22,136 bases of DNA from DATLFA01 sp039934635. Lineage in GTDB: Bacteria > Actinomycetota > Acidimicrobiia > Acidimicrobiales > WLNW01. The notes under the pieces are model-generated. The model was given only the letters and a program-made list of their open reading frames with translations, was not told the origin of the DNA and ran no database searches. The position numbers and the translations under genes were made by a program. The stretch is from positions 1 through 22,136 of the forward strand of contig JBDTLT010000077.1 of assembly GCA_039934635.1 (NCBI GenBank), given 5' to 3'. The first letter of the stretch is position 1; every line of letters begins with the position of its first letter. Of the stretch, positions 14,890-21,852 are shown piece after piece.

Positions 14890-15465
14890 GTGACCTCTCG
14901 CTGGGATCGCACTTCCGCACCGCGCGGCGACGACTACGACGCGCGATGGAAGGCCCTCGAGGCGTCCGGTCATGATCCCCACGGCGAGGTTGCCTTCGTC
15001 ATGCGCTTCGCGCCCCAGTCGGTGCTCGACGCCGGCTGTGGCACCGGTCGCGTGGCCATCGAGCTCGCCCGTCGCGGCGTGGCCGCGGTGGGCGTCGACC
15101 TCGACCCGGCGATGCTCGACGCCGCCCGGCGCAAAGATCCGCAGCGGCAGTGGGTGTGCGGCGACCTCACATCGCTCGACCTCGAGGCGCGCTTCGACGT
15201 CGTGGTCATGGCGGGCAATGTGATGATCTTCGTCGAGCCGGGCACCGAGGCACAGGTGGTGGCGCGCCTGGCCGCGCACCTCGTGCCCGGGGGTCACCTC
15301 GTCGCGGGCTTCCAGCTCGGCCAGACCCTCGGCCTCGAGGACTACGACGAGGCCGCGCGCGCCGCCGGGCTCGACTTCGAGGCCCGCTTCGCGACCTGGG
15401 ACGGCGACCCGTTCGGCCCGAGCGAGCGCTACGCCGTGTCGGTCCATCGCCGGCCAACCCCCTGA
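14890..15465 (+). CDS. Class I SAM-dependent methyltransferase
   Basis: The protein is 191 residues from GTG 14890, only 10 nt after dnaB, so it is probably cotranscribed. Motif I is VLDAGCGTGRVAIELARRG, the second-strand acid is in VDLDPAM, and motif IV is FDVVVMAGNVMIFVEPG, all typical of Methyltransf_25/11 proteins. The protein ends soon after the fold, with no accessory domain. The substrate is unknown. Upstream in-frame sequence belongs to the dnaB coding region. Confidence 0.85.
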   Translation: MTSRWDRTSAPRGDDYDARWKALEASGHDPHGEVAFVMRFAPQSVLDAGCGTGRVAIELARRGVAAVGVDLDPAMLDAARRKDPQRQWVCGDLTSLDLEARFDVVVMAGNVMIFVEPGTEAQVVARLAAHLVPGGHLVAGFQLGQTLGLEDYDEAARAAGLDFEARFATWDGDPFGPSERYAVSVHRRPTP

Positions 15466-15524
15466 CCGTTCACCACCTGGGCCGATCGGCTCATGTGGGC
15501 GGCCGAGCGGCCGACAGAGACGGT

Positions 15525-16214
15525 GTGAACGAACGGGCCCGCACATGGGTGTTGGTTGGCCTCGCCGTGCTGCTCGGCATGGGCGTAGGTATCGGCGCAG
15601 TCGTCGTCACCGGCGACGGCGGCAGTGACGCCGTCGACCAGGCCGAATTGGCCGACCCCCGCGGTCTGCCGGCCGAGCATCGAGTCAACGCCGTCAATTT
15701 CCTCAACGCGTGGCAACGATTCCGCACGGGCACCTTCGTGGTGGGTCTCCGCTTCGAACGCACCGTGACCGGCAAGGACGCGCCCCTCGTGTCGAGCGGG
15801 ATTCTTGTGCAGCAACCGCCGCGCCGCATCGTGCGTGCGTTCGGCAACGAGAGCTCGGTCTTCGGTGACGGCGCGCAGACCTGCGAGATCGGTGCCGACT
15901 CGTCGTCGTTGTGTACGCCGGCGCATCAGACGGACTCCTACGACGTGCAAGTCGCCACCGAGCTCAGCGTGTTGTCGGATTACTTTTCGGGCGAGTCGCC
16001 CCTGTATCGCGTGGAGTCACCGAGCGCGGGTTGCTTCCGGCTGATCTTGTACAGGGCGATGCCATTGCCGCCTTACGGCGATGCCGCGCAGTTCTGTTTC
16101 GACGCCGCGACCGGTGCGATGACGCTCTTCGAGACGATCAGCGCGAGCGGTAGCGACCGCACGACCGCCGAGCGCATCACCACCACGGTGACCGACGCCG
16201 ACTTCGCTCGCTGA
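15525..16214 (+). CDS. Membrane-anchored extracytoplasmic protein, four cysteines
   Basis: The protein is 229 residues from GTG 15525, with AGAGACG upstream. One N-terminal transmembrane segment (residues 7-29, WVLVGLAVLLGMGVGIGAVVV) is followed by an acidic linker and a ~180-residue domain. The domain has four Cys (in TCEIG, SLCTP, GCFRL and FCFDA) that could form two disulfides outside the membrane. The segment FLNAWQRFRTGTFVVGLRFERTV and the later FDAATGAMTLFETI resemble lipoprotein-like beta-sandwich domains, but I cannot assign a family. It lies 59 nt after the methyltransferase, on the same strand. Confidence 0.7.
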   Translation: MNERARTWVLVGLAVLLGMGVGIGAVVVTGDGGSDAVDQAELADPRGLPAEHRVNAVNFLNAWQRFRTGTFVVGLRFERTVTGKDAPLVSSGILVQQPPRRIVRAFGNESSVFGDGAQTCEIGADSSSLCTPAHQTDSYDVQVATELSVLSDYFSGESPLYRVESPSAGCFRLILYRAMPLPPYGDAAQFCFDAATGAMTLFETISASGSDRTTAERITTTVTDADFAR

Positions 16215-16472
16215 CTCGCGCGTTCGTCGTTCCAGAGGCGGTCGTGCGAGCGATGGCGCATCGCGTTCGCGGCCGGTATCGGCGGCGGCGGGAGGAGGGG
16301 CGGAGGCCGTTGGCGCCAGCACTCAAGAGTACTGGTGGCGATGCGTTGGAGGGAGTTGCCGACCCCCGCCCGGTTCCCGTGGGCCGATGGGGGCGATTCC
16401 ATCGGCACTACAGTGATCGGCGTCCCAAAAAGGATCTTGAGGAAAAGTTCCACTACGCGAGCGAGGTTGTCT
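16215..16472. other. 258-bp intergenic region with operator-like site
   Basis: The left part holds a purine-rich GGCGG/GGAGG tract (about 16284-16310) with no gene I can support. The right part holds the inverted repeat and -10 described separately, then an A-rich stretch (16425-16450) leading to the small membrane protein. Confidence 0.6.
16383..16414 (+). promoter_or_regulatory. Perfect 8-bp inverted repeat overlapping a putative promoter
   Basis: GCCGATGG (16383-16390) and CCATCGGC (16399-16406) are perfect complements separated by 8 bp. Two bases later comes TACAGT (16409-16414), a TANNNT -10. The left arm covers the -35 position, which has no TTGAC-like match. This suggests a dimeric regulator that replaces or blocks -35 recognition for the downstream gene. 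Confidence 0.4.
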
Positions 16473-16700
16473 GTGCTTGCCGAAACAACGCTGTTGCTCG
16501 GCGACAACCTGCTGCCGTTGTTGGTGCTGGCCCTCGGCGGTGCCATGGCCGTCGGCAGCATTCTCGCGTTGGTGCGACCGCCAACGGCACCGACCCAAGA
16601 GGGTGATTTGCCCCGCGCGCCGGTTGTGCGAACGGTGATTTTCGCGGCGATCGGATTGCTCGCCGCGTTGTGGGCGTTCGCCTCGCTGGTCGCAGGCTGA
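16473..16700 (+). CDS. Small two-helix membrane protein
   Basis: The protein is 75 residues from GTG 16473, with GCGAGG 6 nt upstream; a TTG at 16467 is the alternative start. It has two strongly hydrophobic segments: NLLPLLVLALGGAMAVGSILALV (about 12-34) and RTVIFAAIGLLAALWAFASLV (about 53-73). A short Pro-rich charged loop (RPPTAPTQEGDLPRAPV) joins them. I do not recognise a family. It converges with the oxidoreductase gene (13-nt gap). The coding call rests on GC-rich third positions and the clean membrane pattern. Confidence 0.6.
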   Translation: MLAETTLLLGDNLLPLLVLALGGAMAVGSILALVRPPTAPTQEGDLPRAPVVRTVIFAAIGLLAALWAFASLVAG

Positions 16701-16713
16701 GCGGAGCCGCGCC

Positions 16714-17736
16714 CTAGCGAAACGCGGGCAGTACTTCGTCGCCGAACGTGCGCATCCACTGGTACTGGTCCGAGATGAACTGGCTGACGATGATGTTGCG
16801 CACCCCATAGCCCGCGACTTCTTGCAGTCGTTCGATGCAGCGTTCGGGCGGGCCCGCGATGGTGCCCTGCTTGGCGAGGTAGTCGCGCAGGTCGTACTTG
16901 TCGAGCAACGCCTCGTTCGGGTTGTTCGCGCCGGGGTGCGCGTGAAAGCGCGACTGGTATTCGCTCATCAGGCCGCGCACACGCGCTTTCAACTCCTCGG
17001 GCAACCCTTTGCCTTCGAGTGTGAACCGGAACACGTGATTGGCCGTGCCCGCGAGCACCGAGCGGATCTGGTTGATGCCCTCGTCTTCGCTCTTGGCGAA
17101 GATCAGGTTGCACATGTGCCAGATCTCGATGTCATCGACCGACCGCCCCACTTCGGCGGCGCCGGCACCGATGTGCTCCATCGCAACCGCGAGCCGTTCG
17201 GGAGTGAGGCAGTTGGACAACACGACACCGTCGGCGTAGCGCCCCGCCATGCGTTGGGTGCGGGGTCCTTCGGCGGCGATCCACACGGGCACCGGTGTCG
17301 GTCGCGGCAACCAGTGCAATCCGATCGCGTGGCCCTCCCAATCGAACGTCTCGCCCGCACTCATCGTCTGGATGGCGCGCATGTAGCGCTCCATGAGATC
17401 GACGCTGCCGGGCTGTACGCCGATGTTGCGCAACGCACTGTCACCCGATGCCATGCCGAAGCGAAAACGGCCCTCGGCGATCTGTTGTACCGACGCACAC
17501 GCGGAGGCGGCCACGGCTGGATGACGCGTGCACGGGTTGGACACGGTGATCGCCAGATCAGGTCGCGTCGTGTGCACCGCGGCGAATGTCATCAGCGTGA
17601 AGCACTCGGCCCACAGCGATTGCGAATCGCCACACGTGAGCATGTCGAACCCGATGCCTTCGGCGGTCTGCAGCCACTGGCGGTACTCGTTGAAATCGCG
17701 CACCGTAGTGCCGGTGCCGAAGCGCAATTGTGTCAT
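16714..17736 (-). CDS. Luciferase-like (LLM class) F420-type oxidoreductase
   Basis: The protein is 340 residues from ATG 17736, with GAGGGGGG upstream. It is a TIM-barrel luciferase-like protein: MTQLRFGTGTT at the first strand, FDMLTCGDSQSLW, then the hallmark ASVQQIAEGRFRFGMASGDS (84-103), PVPVWIAAEGPRTQRMAGRYADGVVL (148-173), and a C-terminal GPPERCIERLQEVAGYGVRNIIV. In Actinobacteria most such proteins use F420 rather than FMN, and the pattern resembles the methylene-H4MPT reductase-like subgroup; this is inference. The substrate is unknown. It diverges from the rhomboid gene across 36 bp. Confidence 0.88.
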   Translation of the reverse strand: MTQLRFGTGTTVRDFNEYRQWLQTAEGIGFDMLTCGDSQSLWAECFTLMTFAAVHTTRPDLAITVSNPCTRHPAVAASACASVQQIAEGRFRFGMASGDSALRNIGVQPGSVDLMERYMRAIQTMSAGETFDWEGHAIGLHWLPRPTPVPVWIAAEGPRTQRMAGRYADGVVLSNCLTPERLAVAMEHIGAGAAEVGRSVDDIEIWHMCNLIFAKSEDEGINQIRSVLAGTANHVFRFTLEGKGLPEELKARVRGLMSEYQSRFHAHPGANNPNEALLDKYDLRDYLAKQGTIAGPPERCIERLQEVAGYGVRNIIVSQFISDQYQWMRTFGDEVLPAFR

Positions 17737-17753
17737 CGTCGCCCCCCTCGGGC

Positions 17754-17763
17754 ATCGTACGCT
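17754..17763. promoter_or_regulatory. Overlapping divergent -10 elements
   Basis: The 10-mer ATCGTACGCT contains TACGAT on the minus strand (17754-17759) facing the oxidoreductase and TACGCT on the plus strand (17758-17763) facing the rhomboid gene. The plus-strand element is 9 nt before the rhomboid ATG, so that mRNA would have almost no leader. The minus-strand element leaves room for the GAGGGGGG site. Confidence 0.35.
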
Positions 17764-17772
17764 ACCGGTCGC

Positions 17773-18540
17773 ATGTTCCCGATCCGAGACATCAACCCGC
17801 CGCGCGCAAAGCCCGTTGTCAACTGGGTCATCATCGCCGTCAACATCGCGGTGTTCGTGTTGGTCCAACCGTGGTCGTTCAAGAGCAGCATGTCACCGCG
17901 CGATGCGGACGAGCAGGCCGAGTTTCTCTACGCACATGCGATGGTGCCCTGCGAGGTCACGCACCTCGAGCCGCTGTCCGAAAGGCTCGTTGCCGATTGC
18001 GGTGGCAAGCCCGTCGGGCCGGCGACGAGCAATCCGTTCTTTCCGGGAAAGCACGTGCTGTTCGCCGTGCTGGCGTCGATGTTCTTCCACGCGAACATCC
18101 TCCATCTCGCGGGCAACATGTTCTTCCTGTGGATGTTCGGCGACAACGTCGAAGATCGGTTGGGCCGCAGCGCGTACGCGATCTTCTATCTGGTGGGCGG
18201 TATCGCGGCCGCGATCGGTCACGTGTTGTCCGACGCGGGCTCGATCACGCCGGTCGTCGGCGCGTCCGGTGCGATTGCCGCCGTCATGGGCGCCTACCTG
18301 GTGCAGTCGCCCAGAGCCCGCCTGACGGCGATCGTCCCGCCGTTGTTCTTCTTACCGTTTCGCATCCCCGCCTGGATCTTTCTCATCGAATGGCTGGTCC
18401 TGCAGTTCTTCACCAGCGCCGACTCGGGGGTGGCGTGGATCGCCCATGTCGCCGGTTTCGCCGCGGGGGCGGTACTGGCGCTGTGGCTGCGGCGCGTAGA
18501 TCGTGGGGCCCGATCGGGCTATGTCGCCTTCGAGAGGTGA
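17773..18540 (+). CDS. Rhomboid family intramembrane serine protease
   Basis: The protein is 255 residues from ATG 17773, with about six or seven membrane segments. Catalytic features are GASG with Ser165 (VVGASGAIAAVMGAYL) and His225 (WIAHVAGF). The preceding membrane segment carries FFHANILHLAGNMFFLWMFGDNVEDRLG, with Asn115 as the likely oxyanion-hole residue and the typical GDNVE. Residues 36-90 form a soluble loop with two Cys (60 and 76). It should cleave transmembrane substrates in the inner membrane. The frame is open far upstream, but that part is antisense to the oxidoreductase and not coding. Confidence 0.93.
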   Translation: MFPIRDINPPRAKPVVNWVIIAVNIAVFVLVQPWSFKSSMSPRDADEQAEFLYAHAMVPCEVTHLEPLSERLVADCGGKPVGPATSNPFFPGKHVLFAVLASMFFHANILHLAGNMFFLWMFGDNVEDRLGRSAYAIFYLVGGIAAAIGHVLSDAGSITPVVGASGAIAAVMGAYLVQSPRARLTAIVPPLFFLPFRIPAWIFLIEWLVLQFFTSADSGVAWIAHVAGFAAGAVLALWLRRVDRGARSGYVAFER

Positions 18541-18580
18541 CTACGGCGGTAGGCCTACGCGGCCCATTTTCTGGAGCCCA

Positions 18581-18611
18581 TTGGCTAGGCGTGCACCCTT
18601 GTGGGTAACGT
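18581..18611 (+). promoter_or_regulatory. Possible promoter of zinc-ribbon/TerB gene
   Basis: TTGGCT (18581-18586), a 19-bp spacer and TAACGT (18606-18611) lie in the 101-bp gap after the rhomboid gene. An AGGAGG ribosome-binding site (18628-18633) follows. The gap also has a perfect palindrome GTAGGCCTAC at 18549-18558. Confidence 0.3.
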
Positions 18612-18641
18612 CTCGGCACGGCGGCGTAGGAGGCTCGGGCG

Positions 18642-19268
18642 GTGATTCTCTTCTTTGGGTGGCGAATCGTGTTCCGCACGATCGGACACGGCGTGTTTCA
18701 TTGCCCCCACGAGAGCGCGGACCGCGATTACCGCATGCGGGTCGCCCGTCGCTGGTTCCACATCTTCTGGCTGCCGATCGTGCCGCTCAAGCGCTTTGGC
18801 GAGATCGTCGAATGCGAGACCTGCAACTCCCGTTACGAGGTCGATGTGCTGCGCATCCCGACCGCGGCAGCCATTGCCGACAGCCTCGCTCGGGCCATGC
18901 GCATGTCGGTCATCGACATCCTGCGGGCCTCGAGTGCGGTCAGCAGCCTTCAACACCACGCCGCGCTGGCCATCCTGCGCCGCTACGTACCGCATCTGAG
19001 CGACAACGATCTGCGCACCGACGTGACCTCGCTCGAAACGTCGTCGCTGCACGAACACCTGCAGCACATCGCCCCGGTCCTCAACGACCTCGGCAAAGAA
19101 TCCCTCGTCGGCAACTGTGCGTGGGTGGCCGTCGCCGACGGTGCGCTCAACTCCACCGGCCGCATCGTGCTCGAACAACTCGGCGCCGATCTGGGCATGA
19201 CCCCGGCGCACATCCGCGGTGTCATCGACTCGGTGCTCGAGTCTGCAGTGAGCCGCGGCAACGGCTGA
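18642..19268 (+). CDS. Zinc-ribbon and TerB-like domain protein
   Basis: The protein is 208 residues from GTG 18642, with AGGAGG 8 nt upstream. Residues 1-70 match the zinc-ribbon family with FRTIGHGVFHCPH ... RRWFHIFWLPIVPLKRFGEIVECETC. The rest is helical and resembles TerB/tellurite-resistance domains (late segment CAWVAVADGALNSTGRIVLEQLGADLGMTP). The first CxxC of the ribbon reads CPHE: Cys21 is present, but the expected second Cys is Glu24. The second pair (Cys58, Cys61) is intact. Zinc could still bind through His23, or the site may be weakened. The function is unknown. The CMD-domain gene follows after 28 nt. Confidence 0.75.
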   Translation: MILFFGWRIVFRTIGHGVFHCPHESADRDYRMRVARRWFHIFWLPIVPLKRFGEIVECETCNSRYEVDVLRIPTAAAIADSLARAMRMSVIDILRASSAVSSLQHHAALAILRRYVPHLSDNDLRTDVTSLETSSLHEHLQHIAPVLNDLGKESLVGNCAWVAVADGALNSTGRIVLEQLGADLGMTPAHIRGVIDSVLESAVSRGNG

Positions 19269-19296
19269 GCCTGCGGCTCGCGACATAGGGGGTCCG

Positions 19297-19824
19297 ATGA
19301 GCGAGTTCATGCCACTCGTCGCGCCAGATGATCTGCCCGCCGATCTGCGGGCGCAGTGGGACGCGACGACTCGCCCGGGACTGCGCGACTTCATGCGCCT
19401 GATGGCGCACGCGCCCGACCACTTCCGGCGCTACAACGAGGTCTACGGGCAGCTGCGCTTCGACAATCACCTCGGCGTGCGAGTGACCGAGCTCGTGCGC
19501 ATCGCGGTGTCGCAGACGACGCAATGCCAGGTGTGCATGGCCGGTCGGCTTCCCGCGGCCGTCGCCGAGGGCGTCACCGAAGACGTGGTGTGCCAGATCA
19601 ACGCCGCACACCGGCCTGATATGAGCCCGGCCGAGAGCGCGGCGGTGAACTTCGCCCTCAAGTTTGCCAACGATCATCAGTCGATCACCGACGCCGACAA
19701 GCAGGCCCTGCGCGAACACTTCACGCCCGAACAGGTCGTCGAGCTGGCGCTGTTGTGCGTGATGTGTCTCGTCGGACGATTCTCCAACATCGTGGGCTTG
19801 CTCGAAGACGGTTTGCCCGGCTGA
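19297..19824 (+). CDS. Carboxymuconolactone decarboxylase/AhpD-fold protein
   Basis: The protein is 175 residues from ATG 19297, with AGGGGG upstream. It is an all-helical CMD fold: HFRRYNEVYGQLRFDNHLGVRVTELVRIAVSQTTQCQVC, ending with ELALLCVMCLVGRFSNIVGLL. The redox-type pair Cys77-x-x-Cys80 and Glu65 are present. The His residues of AhpD (CxHCxxxH) are not: the sequence is CQVCMAGR. A full AhpD peroxidase proton relay is therefore unlikely. It is more like the generic CMD oxidoreductases of Actinobacteria. It precedes the SDR gene by 20 nt and is probably cotranscribed with it. Confidence 0.85.
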   Translation: MSEFMPLVAPDDLPADLRAQWDATTRPGLRDFMRLMAHAPDHFRRYNEVYGQLRFDNHLGVRVTELVRIAVSQTTQCQVCMAGRLPAAVAEGVTEDVVCQINAAHRPDMSPAESAAVNFALKFANDHQSITDADKQALREHFTPEQVVELALLCVMCLVGRFSNIVGLLEDGLPG

Positions 19825-19844
19825 GTGCGAGCGACCGAGTGACA

Positions 19845-20939
19845 ATGGCGGTGCCGCGCAAGACGATGCTCGTCGTCGGCGGTTCGGGTGTGGTCGGCCG
19901 AGCCGCGATCGAGAAGTTCGGTGGCCTCGACGGGTGGAACGTGATCGCCATTTCGCGTCGCCCACCGCACGGCATCGATGGCGCGACGGTTCGTTCACTC
20001 GATCTGCTCGACGCCGAGGAGTGTGCGGCGGCGACCAGCGACATGGGCGCGGTCACGCACATGATCTATGCCGCGCTCTCCGAAGCGCCTGGCATTGTCA
20101 GCGGTTGGCGCGATCAACAACAGATGCAGCGCAACCTCACGATGTTGCGCAACATCTTCGATCCGTTGTGTCGCGGCGGCACACTCGAACACGTTTCGTT
20201 GTTGCAGGGCACCAAGGCATACGGCGTGCATCTCGAGACGACACCGATCCCGGCGCGCGAACGGTGGCCGCGCCATCCCCACGAGAACTTCTACTTCCTG
20301 CAAGAAGACCATCTGCGCGACGCGCAGCGTGACGCGGGCTTCAGCTTCACGATCTGGCGGCCGCAGGTCGTGTACGGAGAATCGTTCGGTAGCCCGATGA
20401 ACCTGATCCCCGCCATCGGTACGTATGCGGCGATCTTGCGCGAACGGGGCGAGCCGCTGTCGTTTCCCGGCGGTGCAACCGGGTTGACCGAAGCGGTTGA
20501 TGCCGACCTCCTCGCCGCCGCGTTCGAGTGGGCGATCGATAACCCTGCCGCCCGCAACGAGACGTTCAACATCACCAACGGCGACGTGTTCTCGTGGCGC
20601 GATTCGTGGCCGGCAATCGCTGACGCGCTCGGCATGGAGGTCGGGCCCGACCGTCGGCTGTCGTTGGCGGCCGAGATGCCGCGTCGCGCCGACGAATGGG
20701 CAGCCATCGTCGACCGCTACGGCCTACGCGCGCCGCGTGCGCTCGACGCGTTCGTCGGCGACTCGTTCGTCTACGCCGACATGTTGTTCCACTACGGCAG
20801 CGACGTCGTGCGACCGCCGGCGCTCGTAAGCACGATCAAGCTGCGTCACGCCGGCTTCGATGGTTGCATCGACACCGAGGACATGTTCCACAAGTGGTTC
20901 GACCGCTTCCGCGAGCGGCGCCTATTGCCTCCGCTCTGA
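19845..20939 (+). CDS. PRISE-like short-chain dehydrogenase/reductase
   Basis: The protein is 364 residues from ATG 19845; GTG 19839 is an in-frame alternative and there is no strong ribosome-binding site. The nucleotide-binding turn is VVGGSGVVGRA (GxxGxxG, 12-18), then WNVIAISRRPP, an Arg suggestive of NADPH. Instead of the classical YxxxK it has LLQGTKAYGVH (Lys124) and ENFYFLQEDHL (Tyr150), the arrangement of the progesterone 5-beta-reductase/iridoid synthase-like (PRISE) enone reductases. FTIWRPQVVYGES and the C-terminal WFDRFRERRLLPP also fit. The likely reaction is NADPH-dependent reduction of an activated C=C; the natural substrate is unknown. Confidence 0.85.
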   Translation: MAVPRKTMLVVGGSGVVGRAAIEKFGGLDGWNVIAISRRPPHGIDGATVRSLDLLDAEECAAATSDMGAVTHMIYAALSEAPGIVSGWRDQQQMQRNLTMLRNIFDPLCRGGTLEHVSLLQGTKAYGVHLETTPIPARERWPRHPHENFYFLQEDHLRDAQRDAGFSFTIWRPQVVYGESFGSPMNLIPAIGTYAAILRERGEPLSFPGGATGLTEAVDADLLAAAFEWAIDNPAARNETFNITNGDVFSWRDSWPAIADALGMEVGPDRRLSLAAEMPRRADEWAAIVDRYGLRAPRALDAFVGDSFVYADMLFHYGSDVVRPPALVSTIKLRHAGFDGCIDTEDMFHKWFDRFRERRLLPPL

Positions 20940-20956
20940 GGGGCCGCTCTCGCGCC

Positions 20957-21322
20957 CTATCCGAGTGCGGCGTCAGCGGCTTGCACGTCCTTGTGGAAGC
21001 GCTTGTGCACCCAGGTGCGCTCGCCGCCGATCGTGGTCTTGCCCCAGATCTTGCCCTCGATAGGGCCGAGGCGGGTCTGGCGCGGTAGCCGCTGCAACAG
21101 CGCGGTCGGCTTGGGCGTGAGCTTGCTGCTGTTGAACACGAGCACCGCGCGGTCGGTCACCGCGATTACGCGCATCTTGCTGAGCAACATCACGATGATG
21201 GGACCGAAGGCAGGAACGATCCACGGGTTCGGACCAACCTGTGCGGGGAAGATCTGTGTGATCTGCTCGCCCGGCTCGAGGAATGGTTGTGCCCGGGCGG
21301 CCAGCTTGTCTCGCAGTGCCAT
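20957..21322 (-). CDS. Small PH/YokE-like domain protein
   Basis: The protein is 121 residues from ATG 21322, with AGGGG upstream. The sequence is mostly beta-strand-like: GEQITQIFPAQVGPNPW, a hydrophobic stretch (IVPAFGPIIVMLLSKM, about 35-50), then RVIAVTDRAVLVFNSSK, which is the usual core of bacterial PH-like proteins. It ends with ERTWVHKRFHKDVQAAD. The hydrophobic stretch could be membrane-associated. The family call is tentative. It converges with the SDR gene and diverges from the Clp-N gene. A possible -10 TAGCGT lies at 21356-21361 on the same strand. Confidence 0.65.
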   Translation of the reverse strand: MALRDKLAARAQPFLEPGEQITQIFPAQVGPNPWIVPAFGPIIVMLLSKMRVIAVTDRAVLVFNSSKLTPKPTALLQRLPRQTRLGPIEGKIWGKTTIGGERTWVHKRFHKDVQAADAALG

Positions 21323-21413
21323 GGGTGCCCCTGTCGTCGTTGGAGTTTGCAGCGCACGCTAGCCACCGGCGGAGCAGACTCGGGGTATTGCCCCAGGCGG
21401 CGTCGAGGCGGCC

Positions 21414-21852
21414 ATGTTCGAGAAGTTCACCGACGAGGCTCGCCACGCCGTGGTGCTCGCTCAGGAAGGGGCTCGTCTGCTGCGTCACGACTACATCGGC
21501 ACCGAGCACTTGTTGCCGGCGCTTGTTCCCGAGGGTTGGGCGACCACCTATGGCCACATCCCGTTCACGCCCGAGGCCAAGCGCGCGTTCGAAGGCGCGT
21601 TGGATGAGTCCAGGCGAAGGGGCAACCAACACGTCGGTACCGCACACCTGCTGCTCAGCCTGCTCCGCGAACCGAGCGGTCGCGTCGCTGCAGCCGGTGC
21701 GGTCCTATCACTACCTGCTGGCGCTGTTCGACGGCCCGTCGTCGGTCGCGGCCAAAGTGCTGGCGTCGTTCGACATCGACCGCGAGATGGTCCAGCAACG
21801 CATCACCGAGATCGGCACCGAAGGCACGACCGACGCGCTCCCGCAGGATTGA
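21414..21852 (+). pseudogene. Clp N-terminal repeat protein, frameshifted and internally deleted
   Basis: Translation from ATG 21414 gives an obvious Clp-N domain: MFEKFTDEARHAVVLAQEGARLLRHDYIGTEHLL. The first repeat then stops early (ALVPEG) and jumps to YGHIPFTPEAKRAFEGALDESRRRGNQHVGTAHLLLSLLREPSG of the second repeat, so the linking part is missing. After about 21680 homology continues one frame over (+1) as HYLLALFDGPSSVAAKVLASFDIDREMVQQRITEI, ending at 21852. Without the shift, the first frame runs into Arg-rich nonsense up to 21899. A sequencing indel is the alternative explanation for the shift. No AAA+ domain follows, so the intact form was probably a stand-alone ClpC-N/ClpS-like adaptor. 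Confidence 0.7.

Noticed and set aside
16822..17772. Plus-strand frame continuing upstream of the rhomboid gene
   Set aside because: It is antisense to the luciferase-like oxidoreductase; the rhomboid homology begins at ATG 17773.
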